From: Rikenellaceae bacterium
GTDB taxonomy: Bacteria > Bacteroidota > Bacteroidia > Bacteroidales > Rikenellaceae
Reading direction: 5' to 3'
Length of the DNA: 64,000 nt
NCBI GenBank assembly: GCA_017936385.1
Contig: JAGBFQ010000032.1
Location: forward strand, 1 to 64,000
Below the pieces are notes generated by a model. The model saw nothing but the letters and a program-made list of their open reading frames with translations, was not told the origin of the DNA and searched no databases. Position 1 is the first letter of the stretch. Each line of letters begins with the position of its first letter. A program made the translations under genes and the position numbers. Shown here piece by piece: positions 34,478 to 43,749 of this stretch.

Positions 34478-35767
34478 ATGGCAGAGCAGAAAGATAACAA
34501 ACCGAACTTCTGGCAGAGGTTCAAAATAGGTGGCGACAAACCGTTGTGGATAGTCTATGTGCTGTTCTCGGTGCTGTCGATTTTTGTGGTCTACTCGTCG
34601 ACCACCTCGTCGCTCTACGAGGCCACAACCTCGGAGCACCACATCACACGATTCATCAAACAGATGGCCTATCTGTTGGCGGGTCTTGGTGCGGTGTGGG
34701 CGATTCACCGTTGCAATTACCAGACCTATGGCCGAGCAGCCAAAGCAGCTTATGCCATGTCATTGATTTTCATGGTGCTGGTGATGTTCTTCGGAGTGAA
34801 CAAGTTTGGTGCACAGCGTTGGCTCAAGATTCCCATTGTGGGCATTACGTTTCAACCCTCCGACTTGTTGAAAGTCACCACCGTGGTGTTGTTGTCGCTG
34901 CAACTTGCCCGACGCCAAAAGATTATCGAAAAGGTAAACCTGCTGCCAACATTCCGACAATTGCGCTATGACCCGCTCAAAGCACGCGAGATAATTCGTA
35001 CACATAGCCTGCCCGTGTTTGGAATTATTCTGCTGTCGTGCGGATTCATTGTGCCCGAGAATATGTCGACAGCACTGTTGATGGGTGCCACGTGCGTGGT
35101 TATGCTGATTATCGGTCGCGTCAAGTGGAGTGATATTGGGCGTTTTATGGTTGTTACGGCGGTATTTGGCAGTGTCATGCTGGGCGGAATGTCGGTTATG
35201 AAAAGCTTTACGGGCGGCGAAAACCGAACCGGAACATGGAAGAAACGTATCACAGCTTTCGTGGCCCCCGACAAGGTGGATGACGACTATATGTACCAAC
35301 CTCGCCAAGCCCGAATCGCCATCGCCATGGGAGAACTTACGGGTCGAGGTGTGGGCAACAGCGCACAACGACACATGTTGCCAAAGGCCGAATCGGACTA
35401 CGCCTTCGCTTTCTTGGTCGAAGAGTGGGGCTTGCTGGGTGCGGTGCTTGCCGTGGCTCTGTACCTGTGGATATTCTATCGGGCGATTGTCATTTTCAAC
35501 AACTGCGGAACGGCCTTCCCATGCCTGCTGGTGCTGGGTCTGGCATTTTTGATTACGTTCCAGGGACTGCTGCACATGATGGTTTCCACGGGACTGATGT
35601 TTCAGACAGGTCTGGTGTTGCCACTCATCAGCCAGGGAGGTTCGGCCGAGCTGTTTACGTCGATGGCCATCGGTATGATACTCGGTGTGAGCCGCCAAGT
35701 TGAGGAGAGAACGCTGTCAACACCCAAGAGCGAGTCGATGTTGGAGAGTGGTACACGTAAAAAATAG
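34478..35767 (+). CDS. ftsW: FtsW-type peptidoglycan glycosyltransferase (SEDS)
   Basis: 429 residues, about ten membrane segments. SEDS family features: FGAQRWLKIPIVGITFQPSDLLK (split across about 107-129), AFAFLVEEWGLLGAV near residue 310, and the C-terminal HMMVSTGLMFQTGLVLPLISQGGSA region. Polymerises lipid II at the septum together with the transpeptidase encoded upstream. Followed 5 bp later by murG. Confidence 0.93.
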   Translation: MAEQKDNKPNFWQRFKIGGDKPLWIVYVLFSVLSIFVVYSSTTSSLYEATTSEHHITRFIKQMAYLLAGLGAVWAIHRCNYQTYGRAAKAAYAMSLIFMVLVMFFGVNKFGAQRWLKIPIVGITFQPSDLLKVTTVVLLSLQLARRQKIIEKVNLLPTFRQLRYDPLKAREIIRTHSLPVFGIILLSCGFIVPENMSTALLMGATCVVMLIIGRVKWSDIGRFMVVTAVFGSVMLGGMSVMKSFTGGENRTGTWKKRITAFVAPDKVDDDYMYQPRQARIAIAMGELTGRGVGNSAQRHMLPKAESDYAFAFLVEEWGLLGAVLAVALYLWIFYRAIVIFNNCGTAFPCLLVLGLAFLITFQGLLHMMVSTGLMFQTGLVLPLISQGGSAELFTSMAIGMILGVSRQVEERTLSTPKSESMLESGTRKK

Positions 35768-35772
35768 AACCT

Positions 35773-36891
35773 ATGAACAGACAAAAAACATATAAGTTAA
35801 TACTCAGCGGCGGCGGAACCGGAGGCCACATCTACCCGGCCGTGGCTACCGCCGAAGCACTTAAACGTGCTCTGGGAGATAGAGTCGAATTGCTGTTTGT
35901 CGGCGCCGAGGGCAAGATGGAGATGGAGAAGATTCCAGCCCTTGGCTATCGCATCGAGGGACTGCCCGTGGCAGGTCTGCAACGACGCCTGACGTTGGAC
36001 AATCTGGCTCTGCCCGTGAAAGTCGTGCGCAGTGTGCGCCGTGCGCGGAGGGTGATTCGTGAGTTCGGAGCCGACTGCGTGGTGGGCTTTGGCGGCTATG
36101 CAAGCGCCCCCGTGCTGTGGGCGGCCCAGCGTATGGGCATACCGACGGTGATTCAGGAACAAAACTCCTATGCGGGAGTGACTAACAAGATTTTGTCGCG
36201 CCGCGCAAAACGAATCTGTGTGGCCTACCATGGCATGGAGCGTTTCTTCCCTGCCGACCGTATTGTGATGACGGGCAATCCGCTCCGAGGTTCGTTCTCA
36301 CCCGACGCTGTAGACCGTGCGGCGGCATTGGAGTACTTCGGATTTGTAGCCGAGAAACCCGTGATTTTGGTTGTTGGAGGAAGCCTCGGAACACGCACCT
36401 TCAACGAGATGATGAAGGCCGGAGTGGATGAAATTGTACGTCGCGGCGAGGTGCAGGTCATTTGGCAGACGGGCAAATATTATAGCGCCGAGATGGACGC
36501 CTTTATGGAGGGCCGTTCTTCGGAGGGCGTGTGGCGTGGAGCCTTCATCGAACGTATGGACTATGCCTATGCTGCGGCCGACCTTGTGGTGTCGCGTAGC
36601 GGGGCATGCACCGTGTCGGAGTTGTGCCTGATGGGCAAGCCAACACTCTTTGTCCCCTCGCCCAACGTGGCCGAAGACCACCAAACCATGAACGCCCGTG
36701 CGCTGGCTGACCGCGGTGCTGCCGAGATGATACGCGATGCGGAGGCCGTAGCCCGAGGGCTCAACCGCGCACAGGAACTTGTGAAAGATAAAAACCGACT
36801 TAACGAATTGAAGAACAATATCTTGCAACTCGCAATCGCCGACTCGGCCGACCGCGTGGCAAGATACGTAATAAACGAATTAGGAGAATGA
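35773..36891 (+). CDS. murG: UDP-GlcNAc:lipid I N-acetylglucosaminyltransferase
   Basis: 372 residues. Glycosyltransferase family 28 with SGGGTGGHIYPAVA (about 12-25), GFGGYASAPVLWAA (about 102-115), IQEQNSYAGVTNKILSR (about 126-142) and the C-terminal donor site SRSGACTVSELCLMGKP (about 275-291) plus EDHQTMNARAL. Converts lipid I to lipid II at the inner face of the membrane. The stop overlaps the murC start (ATGA). Confidence 0.95.
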   Translation: MNRQKTYKLILSGGGTGGHIYPAVATAEALKRALGDRVELLFVGAEGKMEMEKIPALGYRIEGLPVAGLQRRLTLDNLALPVKVVRSVRRARRVIREFGADCVVGFGGYASAPVLWAAQRMGIPTVIQEQNSYAGVTNKILSRRAKRICVAYHGMERFFPADRIVMTGNPLRGSFSPDAVDRAAALEYFGFVAEKPVILVVGGSLGTRTFNEMMKAGVDEIVRRGEVQVIWQTGKYYSAEMDAFMEGRSSEGVWRGAFIERMDYAYAAADLVVSRSGACTVSELCLMGKPTLFVPSPNVAEDHQTMNARALADRGAAEMIRDAEAVARGLNRAQELVKDKNRLNELKNNILQLAIADSADRVARYVINELGE

Positions 36892-38282
36892 AAAAGAACG
36901 TATATTTCATAGGCATTGGCGGAATCGGAATGAGCGCCCTTGCACGATACTTTATGCACGAAGGCGCACACGTAGCCGGATATGACCTCACCGAAAGCGA
37001 ACTGACTCGCGCTCTGGAGAGTGAGGGTGCCGACATCCACTACGAGGACTCGGTGGAGGCTATCCCCGAAGCGATGCGTTCGGACAAGAGTACGTTGGTG
37101 GTTTATACCCCAGCCGTGCCTTCGACGCATAGCGAACTCTGTTGGTTCCGAGAGCAGGGTTACGAGGTGCTCAAACGTTCCGAAATTCTGGGACACCTGA
37201 CCGAAGGAAAGTTTGTTATGGCTGTGTCGGGAACCCACGGCAAGACCTCGACCACCACGATGGTTGCGTGGTTGAACCGTGTGACAACGGGTGGCGGAAG
37301 TGCTTTTCTGGGCGGTCTGTCCAAGAACTTTGATGGCAATATCGTCATTGGCGGCGGCAAGCGAATGGCTGTCGAGGCCGATGAGTTCGACCGCTCGTTC
37401 CTGCGTTTGAATCCCGATGTAGCGGTTGTGACCTCGGCCGACGCCGACCACTTGGATATTTACGGCACGCACGAGGCTGTCAAGGAGGCCTTTGCCCAGT
37501 TCGTGTCGCAGATTCGCAAGGGCGGTGCCGTCATCATGCGTCAGGGTGCAGGTGTGACGTTGCGCAACCCCGGAATCTCGAAATACTCCTACTCACTGGA
37601 CGGTGGTACGGACTTCTATGCCCAAAACCTCCGCTTGCAGGAGAACGGTCTGTTCCGCTACAACATCGTCTGCCCCGACCGCACAATCAAGGATTGCCTG
37701 CTGGGCGTGCCGGGACGTGTGAATGTCGAGAATAGTATTGCGGCAGTGGCTTCGGTGTGGTGCGCTTGCAAGTGCCGCGGCGAGGAGTTCTCGGAGGAGA
37801 AAGTAAAGAAGGCTTTGGAGAGTTTCTCGGGAGTCAAACGACGCTTCGATTTGCATATCAACCGCCCGGGATGCGTCTACATGGACGACTACGCACACCA
37901 CCCGGCCGAAATCATGGCTGCACTGAAGTCGGTCAAGGGAGCTTTCCCCGGACGACACATCACGGCAGTGTTCCAACCTCACCTCTACTCGCGCACCAAT
38001 GACTTCCATGCCGAGTTTGCGCAGGCTCTGTCGAATGCCGACAGCGTGGTGTTGCTGCCCATCTACCCTGCCCGTGAGCTGCCTATGGAGGGTGTCACCT
38101 CGGAGATGATAGCAAGGGATGTCACGGTACCGTGCGTGATGTCGACCCGCGAGGAGTTGCCCGGCGAAATTGTCGGCCGCAATACGGATGTTGTGATTAC
38201 GTTTGGTGCGGGCAACATCGACGCCTGCATCGAACCGCTCACCAGGGCACTGAACGAAAAATACGCCGAGCAAAATGCTTAA
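36888..38282 (+). CDS. murC: UDP-N-acetylmuramate-alanine ligase
   Basis: 464 residues. N-terminal IGIGGIGMSALARY (about 7-20), ATP motif GTHGKTSTTTMVAWL (about 115-129), VEADEFDRSFL (about 163-173), the YAHHPAEIMAAL block (about 332-343) and FQPHLYSRT. Adds the first L-Ala to UDP-MurNAc. The murC-ftsQ order with an 8-bp overlap is normal for the group. No murF is present in this cluster. Confidence 0.95.
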   Translation: MKKNVYFIGIGGIGMSALARYFMHEGAHVAGYDLTESELTRALESEGADIHYEDSVEAIPEAMRSDKSTLVVYTPAVPSTHSELCWFREQGYEVLKRSEILGHLTEGKFVMAVSGTHGKTSTTTMVAWLNRVTTGGGSAFLGGLSKNFDGNIVIGGGKRMAVEADEFDRSFLRLNPDVAVVTSADADHLDIYGTHEAVKEAFAQFVSQIRKGGAVIMRQGAGVTLRNPGISKYSYSLDGGTDFYAQNLRLQENGLFRYNIVCPDRTIKDCLLGVPGRVNVENSIAAVASVWCACKCRGEEFSEEKVKKALESFSGVKRRFDLHINRPGCVYMDDYAHHPAEIMAALKSVKGAFPGRHITAVFQPHLYSRTNDFHAEFAQALSNADSVVLLPIYPARELPMEGVTSEMIARDVTVPCVMSTREELPGEIVGRNTDVVITFGAGNIDACIEPLTRALNEKYAEQNA

Positions 38283-39357
38283 ACGAACCTTACATATCAT
38301 CCTGACCGTGGTGCTGTGGGTGGGTATTGCAGCCTACCTCACGGTGGCCTCGACACATGCCGTGCACAAAACGGCCGAAATCAAGGTCGACTCAATCCGC
38401 GTTGTGATTACCGATGCCGACCGCCTAAGCTCCGTAACCGAGCCTTTGGTGCGCAGTTGGGTGGCGCGTTCGGGGGTTAAGACCCTGGGCGAGAACATCA
38501 CCGATGTCAATGTGGCCGAGTTGCAACGTTTCGTTGGCGACCAAGTGCTGGTCAAGAAAGCTAATGTGTACGTCGATATGAACGGTGTGCTGAGCGTCGA
38601 GGTGAGTCAGCACAAGCCCGTGGCACGTGTCAAGACCTCGAACGGCTACGACTTCTACCTGACCGACGAGGCGTGGATTTTGCCCCCGACAACCAGCTAT
38701 GCGGCGCACGTTCCACTAATCACGGGCAATGTCAATTTGATGTTTCCCACCAAGTATTACGGCGATTATGAGCAGATTAAGGTTCGTATGGTGGATGAGT
38801 ATCGCACGACAATCAACAATATGGATTCGAACCTCATGCAACTGCGTGGCAGTATTGCAACTCTGAAAGGTCAACGTGCCGAGAAGAAGGCCGAACGTGC
38901 AGGTCGTTTCTGGCGCGAGGAGCGTCGCAAAATGTTCGAACAAGGTAAACAGGAACAGCTTCGCCGACTCAACGACGACATAGACAACTGCGAAAAACGT
39001 CTGGCCGAAATGGAGAAAAAACGTGTCGCAGTGGTCGAAAATCAAAAAAAATCGGCAAAAAGGTATTTATATTTGTATAAACTGCTTAACTTTGTGAAGT
39101 TTGTGGAAGATGATGACTTTTGGCATGCGCAAATCGTGCAGATAAATGTCACATCTTCCGAGGGTTACGACTCGCCGCAGGTGGAAATAGTCCCCCGCGT
39201 GGGTCGTCATGTTGCGTGCCTGGGTGAAATAGAACAGGCCGAGCAAAATCTCGACAAACTGATGCTCTTCTACCGCGAGGCTCTTGCCTGGGAGGGGTGG
39301 GATGAGTACAACTATATAGATTTGAGATATGAGAACCAAATAGTGTGTTCAAAATAG
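38275..39357 (+). CDS. ftsQ: FtsQ-like division protein with coiled-coil insertion
   Basis: 360 residues. Membrane segment about 7-25, then a POTRA-like part (about 35-115, with QVLVKKANVYVDMNGVLSVEVSQ split over 90-112), then the FtsQ beta region (HKPVARVKTSNGYDFYL onward). The family end block LLNFVKFVEDDDFW follows at about 270. Between them, about residues 168-265, is a long charged segment rich in Lys, Arg, Glu and Gln that reads as an antiparallel or long coiled coil. Bacteroidetes FtsQ proteins known to me are roughly 100 residues shorter and lack it. Identity rests on position (murC-ftsQ-ftsA) and the flanking conserved blocks. Scaffolds FtsL and other divisome members. Confidence 0.8.
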   Translation: MLKRTLHIILTVVLWVGIAAYLTVASTHAVHKTAEIKVDSIRVVITDADRLSSVTEPLVRSWVARSGVKTLGENITDVNVAELQRFVGDQVLVKKANVYVDMNGVLSVEVSQHKPVARVKTSNGYDFYLTDEAWILPPTTSYAAHVPLITGNVNLMFPTKYYGDYEQIKVRMVDEYRTTINNMDSNLMQLRGSIATLKGQRAEKKAERAGRFWREERRKMFEQGKQEQLRRLNDDIDNCEKRLAEMEKKRVAVVENQKKSAKRYLYLYKLLNFVKFVEDDDFWHAQIVQINVTSSEGYDSPQVEIVPRVGRHVACLGEIEQAEQNLDKLMLFYREALAWEGWDEYNYIDLRYENQIVCSK

Positions 39358-39360
39358 AGG

Positions 39361-41034
39361 ATGATGGAAAAGAAACAATACATAGTAGCTTTGGATTTGG
39401 GTGGCAGTAGCGTCAAAATCGCACTCGGCAGTGTGAACGACGACCTGCTGACCGTCGAGGATATTGTTTGCAAAGAGCTGGCCGCCAACGGCATGAACCG
39501 AGGCGCCATCAACAACCGTCAGGTGGTGAGCAATGCCATCCGTAATGCAGTCGACGAACTCGAACATCGTAACGGCATACGTATCTCGGATGTCCATACC
39601 GGCGTGTCCGACAAAGATATCAAGTGCGCAACACACGACTACCACGTCTATATCAGCCACAGCGACGGCGAAATCGCACGCGAAGATGTCAACAAACTCC
39701 ATGACGGAATGTATAACGTCACCGCCGAAAACAATGCGCGAATACTCGAACGAATTCCTCAGATTTATCGTGTCTATAAACCCGAAGGGGTGTCGGAGGT
39801 GAGTGACCCTGTGGGCTGCTTCGGTAAGAAACTCGGCGCAACGTTTACCTTTGTGCTGGGTAACGACAATATGATTGTCCGTTATGAGAACACGCTGGCG
39901 GGACTTAGCCCGAAATTGTCGGCTCGTACGCTGACGGCAGGTCCTATGTTTGCCGTGCAGGCGACAGCCATCGAGGACGAAATCGAAATGGGTGTTGTGG
40001 TACTCGACATCGGACGCGACACCACCGACCTGTGTATCTGCAAGGATGGAATCGTGCGTTATGTGCGAACCATTCCCATCGGTTCGGGTGACATCAATAC
40101 CGATATTCGAGGTTTCGGAATCCCCGAAAGCAAGGTCGAAAGCATCAAACGCAATCACGGTCAAGCGCTGGCCGACGAAATAAAGGAGGATGCTACGATT
40201 AAGGCCGGTCCCAGCCGCAAACAATCCATCTCCATCAGCCGCAAGGCTCTGGCTACCATTATCGAGTACCGACTCAAGGATATTGTCAGATACGTCAAAG
40301 AGGAGATTCGTGACTCGGGATATATGGACAAACTTCAATGCGGAGTGCTGCTGACCGGTGGCGGTGCCAACCTTGTCAATATAGACAAAATGTTTGAGCG
40401 CGAACTGGGTATGGAGGTGCGCGTTGCACAACCCAACCTGCATGTGGTTACGCCCGAGGGCAAGGAGGAGTTGCTCGAAAAACCGGAGTTTGCAACGGTG
40501 ATTGGTATGTTGCACAACGCTAAGGCCAAGGCGCTGTATAACAGTGTCGAGGTAATTCGCTCGATGCAACCCGTTGTAACCCCTGCCGTTCAAGAGGAGG
40601 AGGTTGTGCGCCCCGTTGAGAGCAAACCCACGGTTGAGGTAAAGCCCAAGCCCGTGACTCCGAGCCACCCCGTAGAAAAGAGTCCCGTAGTGGAGAAACC
40701 CGTGGTGGAAAAGCCTATCGAGCAACCTAAAGTCGAGCAGCCTAAGGAGGAGGTGAAGGAGCAAGCGACAGACGAGCCGAGTGCTGCAACGACACACAAT
40801 AGTGAGTCGCCCAAGAATCCGATTGTCGACTCTATCCGCGGCAAAGTCAACGAACTGCGCGGAGGAGGTTCGTCGGAGAGTGCCGAAGAAAGCCATGATG
40901 AAGAACAAAAACAGGAGGAATCGGATGAGGACAAAAACTCGTGGAGGGGCCGCCTGCGTCATTGGCGTGACAAAATCCGCGACGCCGTGTTCCCCGAAAC
41001 GGTTGAGGATGACGATATAAGCAGTTTCCACTAA
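39361..41034 (+). CDS. ftsA: Cell division protein FtsA with long C-terminal extension
   Basis: 557 residues (556 if the second ATG at 39364 is used). Actin-like ATPase: phosphate 1 VALDLGGSSVKIALG (about 9-23), connect and phosphate 2 VVLDIGRDTTDLCI (about 215), adenosine motif GVLLTGGGANLVNID (about 328-342). Usual FtsA would end near residue 400. Here a Pro/Glu/Lys/Val-rich linker with EKP and QPK repeats runs from about 403 to 520, and then a basic amphipathic helix WRGRLRHWRDKIRD (about 528-541) can act as the membrane anchor. Tethers FtsZ to the membrane. Confidence 0.92.
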   Translation: MMEKKQYIVALDLGGSSVKIALGSVNDDLLTVEDIVCKELAANGMNRGAINNRQVVSNAIRNAVDELEHRNGIRISDVHTGVSDKDIKCATHDYHVYISHSDGEIAREDVNKLHDGMYNVTAENNARILERIPQIYRVYKPEGVSEVSDPVGCFGKKLGATFTFVLGNDNMIVRYENTLAGLSPKLSARTLTAGPMFAVQATAIEDEIEMGVVVLDIGRDTTDLCICKDGIVRYVRTIPIGSGDINTDIRGFGIPESKVESIKRNHGQALADEIKEDATIKAGPSRKQSISISRKALATIIEYRLKDIVRYVKEEIRDSGYMDKLQCGVLLTGGGANLVNIDKMFERELGMEVRVAQPNLHVVTPEGKEELLEKPEFATVIGMLHNAKAKALYNSVEVIRSMQPVVTPAVQEEEVVRPVESKPTVEVKPKPVTPSHPVEKSPVVEKPVVEKPIEQPKVEQPKEEVKEQATDEPSAATTHNSESPKNPIVDSIRGKVNELRGGGSSESAEESHDEEQKQEESDEDKNSWRGRLRHWRDKIRDAVFPETVEDDDISSFH

Positions 41035-41050
41035 ACCACAACAGACACAC

Positions 41051-42379
41051 ATGAATAACGACATTATAGACAGCCTCCGAGTTGAGGAAATCACCCATAG
41101 CGACATCATGGTTGTGGGCGTGGGAGGTGCAGGCGGAAATGCTCTCAACAACATGATTGAAAGCAAAATCTACAACGTCACCTTCATGGCTTGTAACACG
41201 GACCAGGATGCGCTCGAAAACAGCAAGGCCGAATTGCGCCTGCAACTCGGCAACGGCAAGGGAGCAGGCAACAACCCGGCCAAAGGTCGTGATATGGCCG
41301 TCGAGAGTTTGAGCGACATCTGCGATATGTTGCGCGCTTCGGGAGCCAAGATGATTTTCTTCACTGCCGGAATGGGCGGAGGTACGGGTACGGGTGCTAC
41401 ACCCGTGATTGCTCGTGCCGCACGCGACATGCATGAGAAACTTGTGCAGGAGGACGAGAACTCTCTGGGTATCCTCACCGTGGCGGTCGTGACAACGCCT
41501 TTTACCAACGAGGGTCCCACGCGCGTGAAACAGGCACGCGAGGGTATCGAAGAGTTGCGTAAGTGGGTGGACGCCATTCTGGTCATCAACAACGACAGCC
41601 TGGTGGATATGTGTGGCAACCTGCCCGATGACGAGGCGATGAAGGTTTTGGATGGAATCCTAACCTCGGCGGTTAAAGGTATGGCCGAGATTATCACGTT
41701 AGTGGGTAAGGTCAATATAGACATCGCCGACGCCAATACGGTGCTCAAGAATAGCGGAAATGTGTTGATGGGTACGGGCCGTGCCAGCGGTGTTGACCGT
41801 GTGAAAGCGGTGGTGGACCAATGTTTCAACTCGCCGTTGTTTGAGAACCGCGACATCTATGGCGCCAAACACATCCTGCTGGACATCCATTATAGCAGCA
41901 GCAACCCCATTACGATGAACGAGTCGAGCCTGATTCGTGACATGTTGCAGGAGAAGGCCGGAGGTGCGGCCAACTTGATTTGGGGAAACTGCGTTAAGGA
42001 CGAGTTGGGTGACAATATCGAGATTGTGGTTGTTGCGAGTGACTTTGACACACCCGAACAGCCTGCCGAGAGTGTAGCCGCAGAGGTACAGTCCGAGGTA
42101 AAGGACGACGAGAAGAGCGATACCGCAGCTGCCAAAGAGCAGCTTAAGGGTGGCGAACCCGTGGTTGAGGAGGAGGCTCAGGAGGTGATTCGCTTCCGTG
42201 GTGTGAACCGTTACGACAACATGGCGGATATTTACAACACGCCGGCCATCAAGCGTTATGGCGGTTCGTATGAGGAGTTGCGCCCCTCGGCATCGTCCAA
42301 AAAGACGGTGGTTGTGCAACAGAGCGAGCAACCTGCCACAAACGAGAGCGAACTCGGCGGAGAGGGAACTCTGTTTTAG
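41051..42379 (+). CDS. ftsZ: Cell division protein FtsZ
   Basis: 442 residues. Tubulin-like GTPase: VVGVGGAGGNALNNMI (about 20-35), the tubulin signature GGGTGTGATPVIA (about 109-121), the T7 loop region ADANTVLKNSGNVLMGTGRASG (around 225-245). The C-terminal tail (about 335-442) is acidic and unstructured, and holds the segment EVIRFRGVNRYDN; the final residues NESELGGEGTLF may be a partner-binding peptide. Last gene of the dcw cluster, 16 bp behind ftsA. Confidence 0.96.
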   Translation: MNNDIIDSLRVEEITHSDIMVVGVGGAGGNALNNMIESKIYNVTFMACNTDQDALENSKAELRLQLGNGKGAGNNPAKGRDMAVESLSDICDMLRASGAKMIFFTAGMGGGTGTGATPVIARAARDMHEKLVQEDENSLGILTVAVVTTPFTNEGPTRVKQAREGIEELRKWVDAILVINNDSLVDMCGNLPDDEAMKVLDGILTSAVKGMAEIITLVGKVNIDIADANTVLKNSGNVLMGTGRASGVDRVKAVVDQCFNSPLFENRDIYGAKHILLDIHYSSSNPITMNESSLIRDMLQEKAGGAANLIWGNCVKDELGDNIEIVVVASDFDTPEQPAESVAAEVQSEVKDDEKSDTAAAKEQLKGGEPVVEEEAQEVIRFRGVNRYDNMADIYNTPAIKRYGGSYEELRPSASSKKTVVVQQSEQPATNESELGGEGTLF

Positions 42380-42438
42380 GGTGGAGCGCACAACAGAAGA
42401 GATGCGCACACGACAGAAAAATCTAAAATAAAAAGACT

Positions 42439-43749
42439 TTGATAGAAATCATTGAACATAGTTTTGCGTCGCCCGAAATCTTGATACTGCTGATTTGCGT
42501 AGTGGTATTGTTGTGTTGTTCGGGTTTCATTTCAGGCTCCGAGACAGCACTGTTCTCGTTGTCGCCTTCGGACTTGGATAAGGTGAAGGAGCGAGCCAAA
42601 GAGCGTCATTCGGGTGCCGAAGCGGTGCTCGACCTGGTGGGAAACAGCGAGTACACGCTGGCAACCATATTGATGCTCAATAATATGGTTAACATTCTCA
42701 TCACATTGTTGTCGACACGAATCATCGACCGCACGATGGAGTTTTCGTCTGCGGCGGCGGAGTTTGCTTTTGTGTCGGTATTCGTCACCTTCTTGCTGTT
42801 GCTGTTTGGCGAGGTGCTCCCCAAGGTTTTTGCGTCACACTATGCGATGAACTTTGCAATGTTTGGTGCACCGATATTGAGGGTTTTGCGAAAGGTTACA
42901 CATCCGCTGGCCGTGGTTCTTGTAAGGTCGGGCAGCAAGGTGGGCGAACTCTCGGAGTCGACACGCGACAATCTCTCGTTGGACGAACTCTCGGAGGCTA
43001 TCGACATCACGCAGACACGCAACGACGAGGAGCGACAGATGTTGAGCGGTGTGGTAAACTTTGCCGACACCGAGGTAGAGAGCATCATGTGCCCGAGGGT
43101 GGATATCGTGGCGCTGGAGGAGAGCGTGGGTTTCGACGTGGTGAAGAGAACCTTCATCAGTTCGGGTTTTTCGCGTATTCCGATTTACCGAAGTTCGCTG
43201 GACGAAGTGTGTGGTGTGCTGTATGTCAAGGATGTGTTCTCGCATATGGACGAGGCGGATGACTTCAATTGGATGGGGCTGGTGCGTTCGGCGCACTTCG
43301 TGGCGGAACATAAGAAGATTGCCGAGCTGTTGGAGGAGTTTCGCACCAAACGTGTCCACATGGCTATTGTGGTCGACGAGTATGGTTCGACACTTGGTTT
43401 GGTGTCGCTGGAGGATATTCTGGAGGAGGTCGTGGGCGAGATTTCGGATGAGTCGGATATTGACGAGGCGCAGTGTTACGAAAAGGTGGCCGATGGCGTG
43501 TGGATTTTTGACGCCAAGACGCACATCGGCGACATGGCCAAAATCATTGACGTCGACGAGGAGATTTTCGACCGCGTGAAGGGCAACGCCGAGACCATTG
43601 CCGGAATGATGCTTGAGTATAAACGACGTTTCCTGCGCAAGGGCGACACGCTCAAGGTTGGGGATGTTAAGCTGACCGTTACCGAGGCTCAAGCACGTAA
43701 GGTCAACCGCATCAAAATCGAGAGAGATGAACTCACAACTGCTCATTAG
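42439..43749 (+). CDS. gldE: GldE-type CNNM/CBS membrane protein (HlyC/CorC family)
   Basis: 436 residues. N-terminal CNNM (DUF21) domain with four hydrophobic segments (about 12-180, containing CSGFISGSETALFSLSPSDL), a CBS pair (about 210-335, VMCPRVDIVALEE and GSTLGLVSLEDILEEVVGEI), and a C-terminal CorC_HlyC domain (about 350-430). Bacteroidetes members are called GldE even in non-gliding species; related proteins act in metal-ion export. The start must be the TTG at 42439, because no in-frame ATG lies nearby upstream or within the first membrane segment. The 3' end overlaps the next gene by 23 bp. Confidence 0.85.
   Translation: MIEIIEHSFASPEILILLICVVVLLCCSGFISGSETALFSLSPSDLDKVKERAKERHSGAEAVLDLVGNSEYTLATILMLNNMVNILITLLSTRIIDRTMEFSSAAAEFAFVSVFVTFLLLLFGEVLPKVFASHYAMNFAMFGAPILRVLRKVTHPLAVVLVRSGSKVGELSESTRDNLSLDELSEAIDITQTRNDEERQMLSGVVNFADTEVESIMCPRVDIVALEESVGFDVVKRTFISSGFSRIPIYRSSLDEVCGVLYVKDVFSHMDEADDFNWMGLVRSAHFVAEHKKIAELLEEFRTKRVHMAIVVDEYGSTLGLVSLEDILEEVVGEISDESDIDEAQCYEKVADGVWIFDAKTHIGDMAKIIDVDEEIFDRVKGNAETIAGMMLEYKRRFLRKGDTLKVGDVKLTVTEAQARKVNRIKIERDELTTAH

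Noticed and set aside
39085-39100. TAACTTTG inside ftsQ as a promoter for ftsA
   Set aside because: Matches the -7 pattern, but it lies inside the coding sequence about 265 bp before ftsA, with no supporting -33; chance match in an A/T-rich stretch is likely.
39349-41166. Antisense frame of 605 codons opposite ftsA
   Set aside because: Shadow of ftsA; low-complexity translation, no start or leader.
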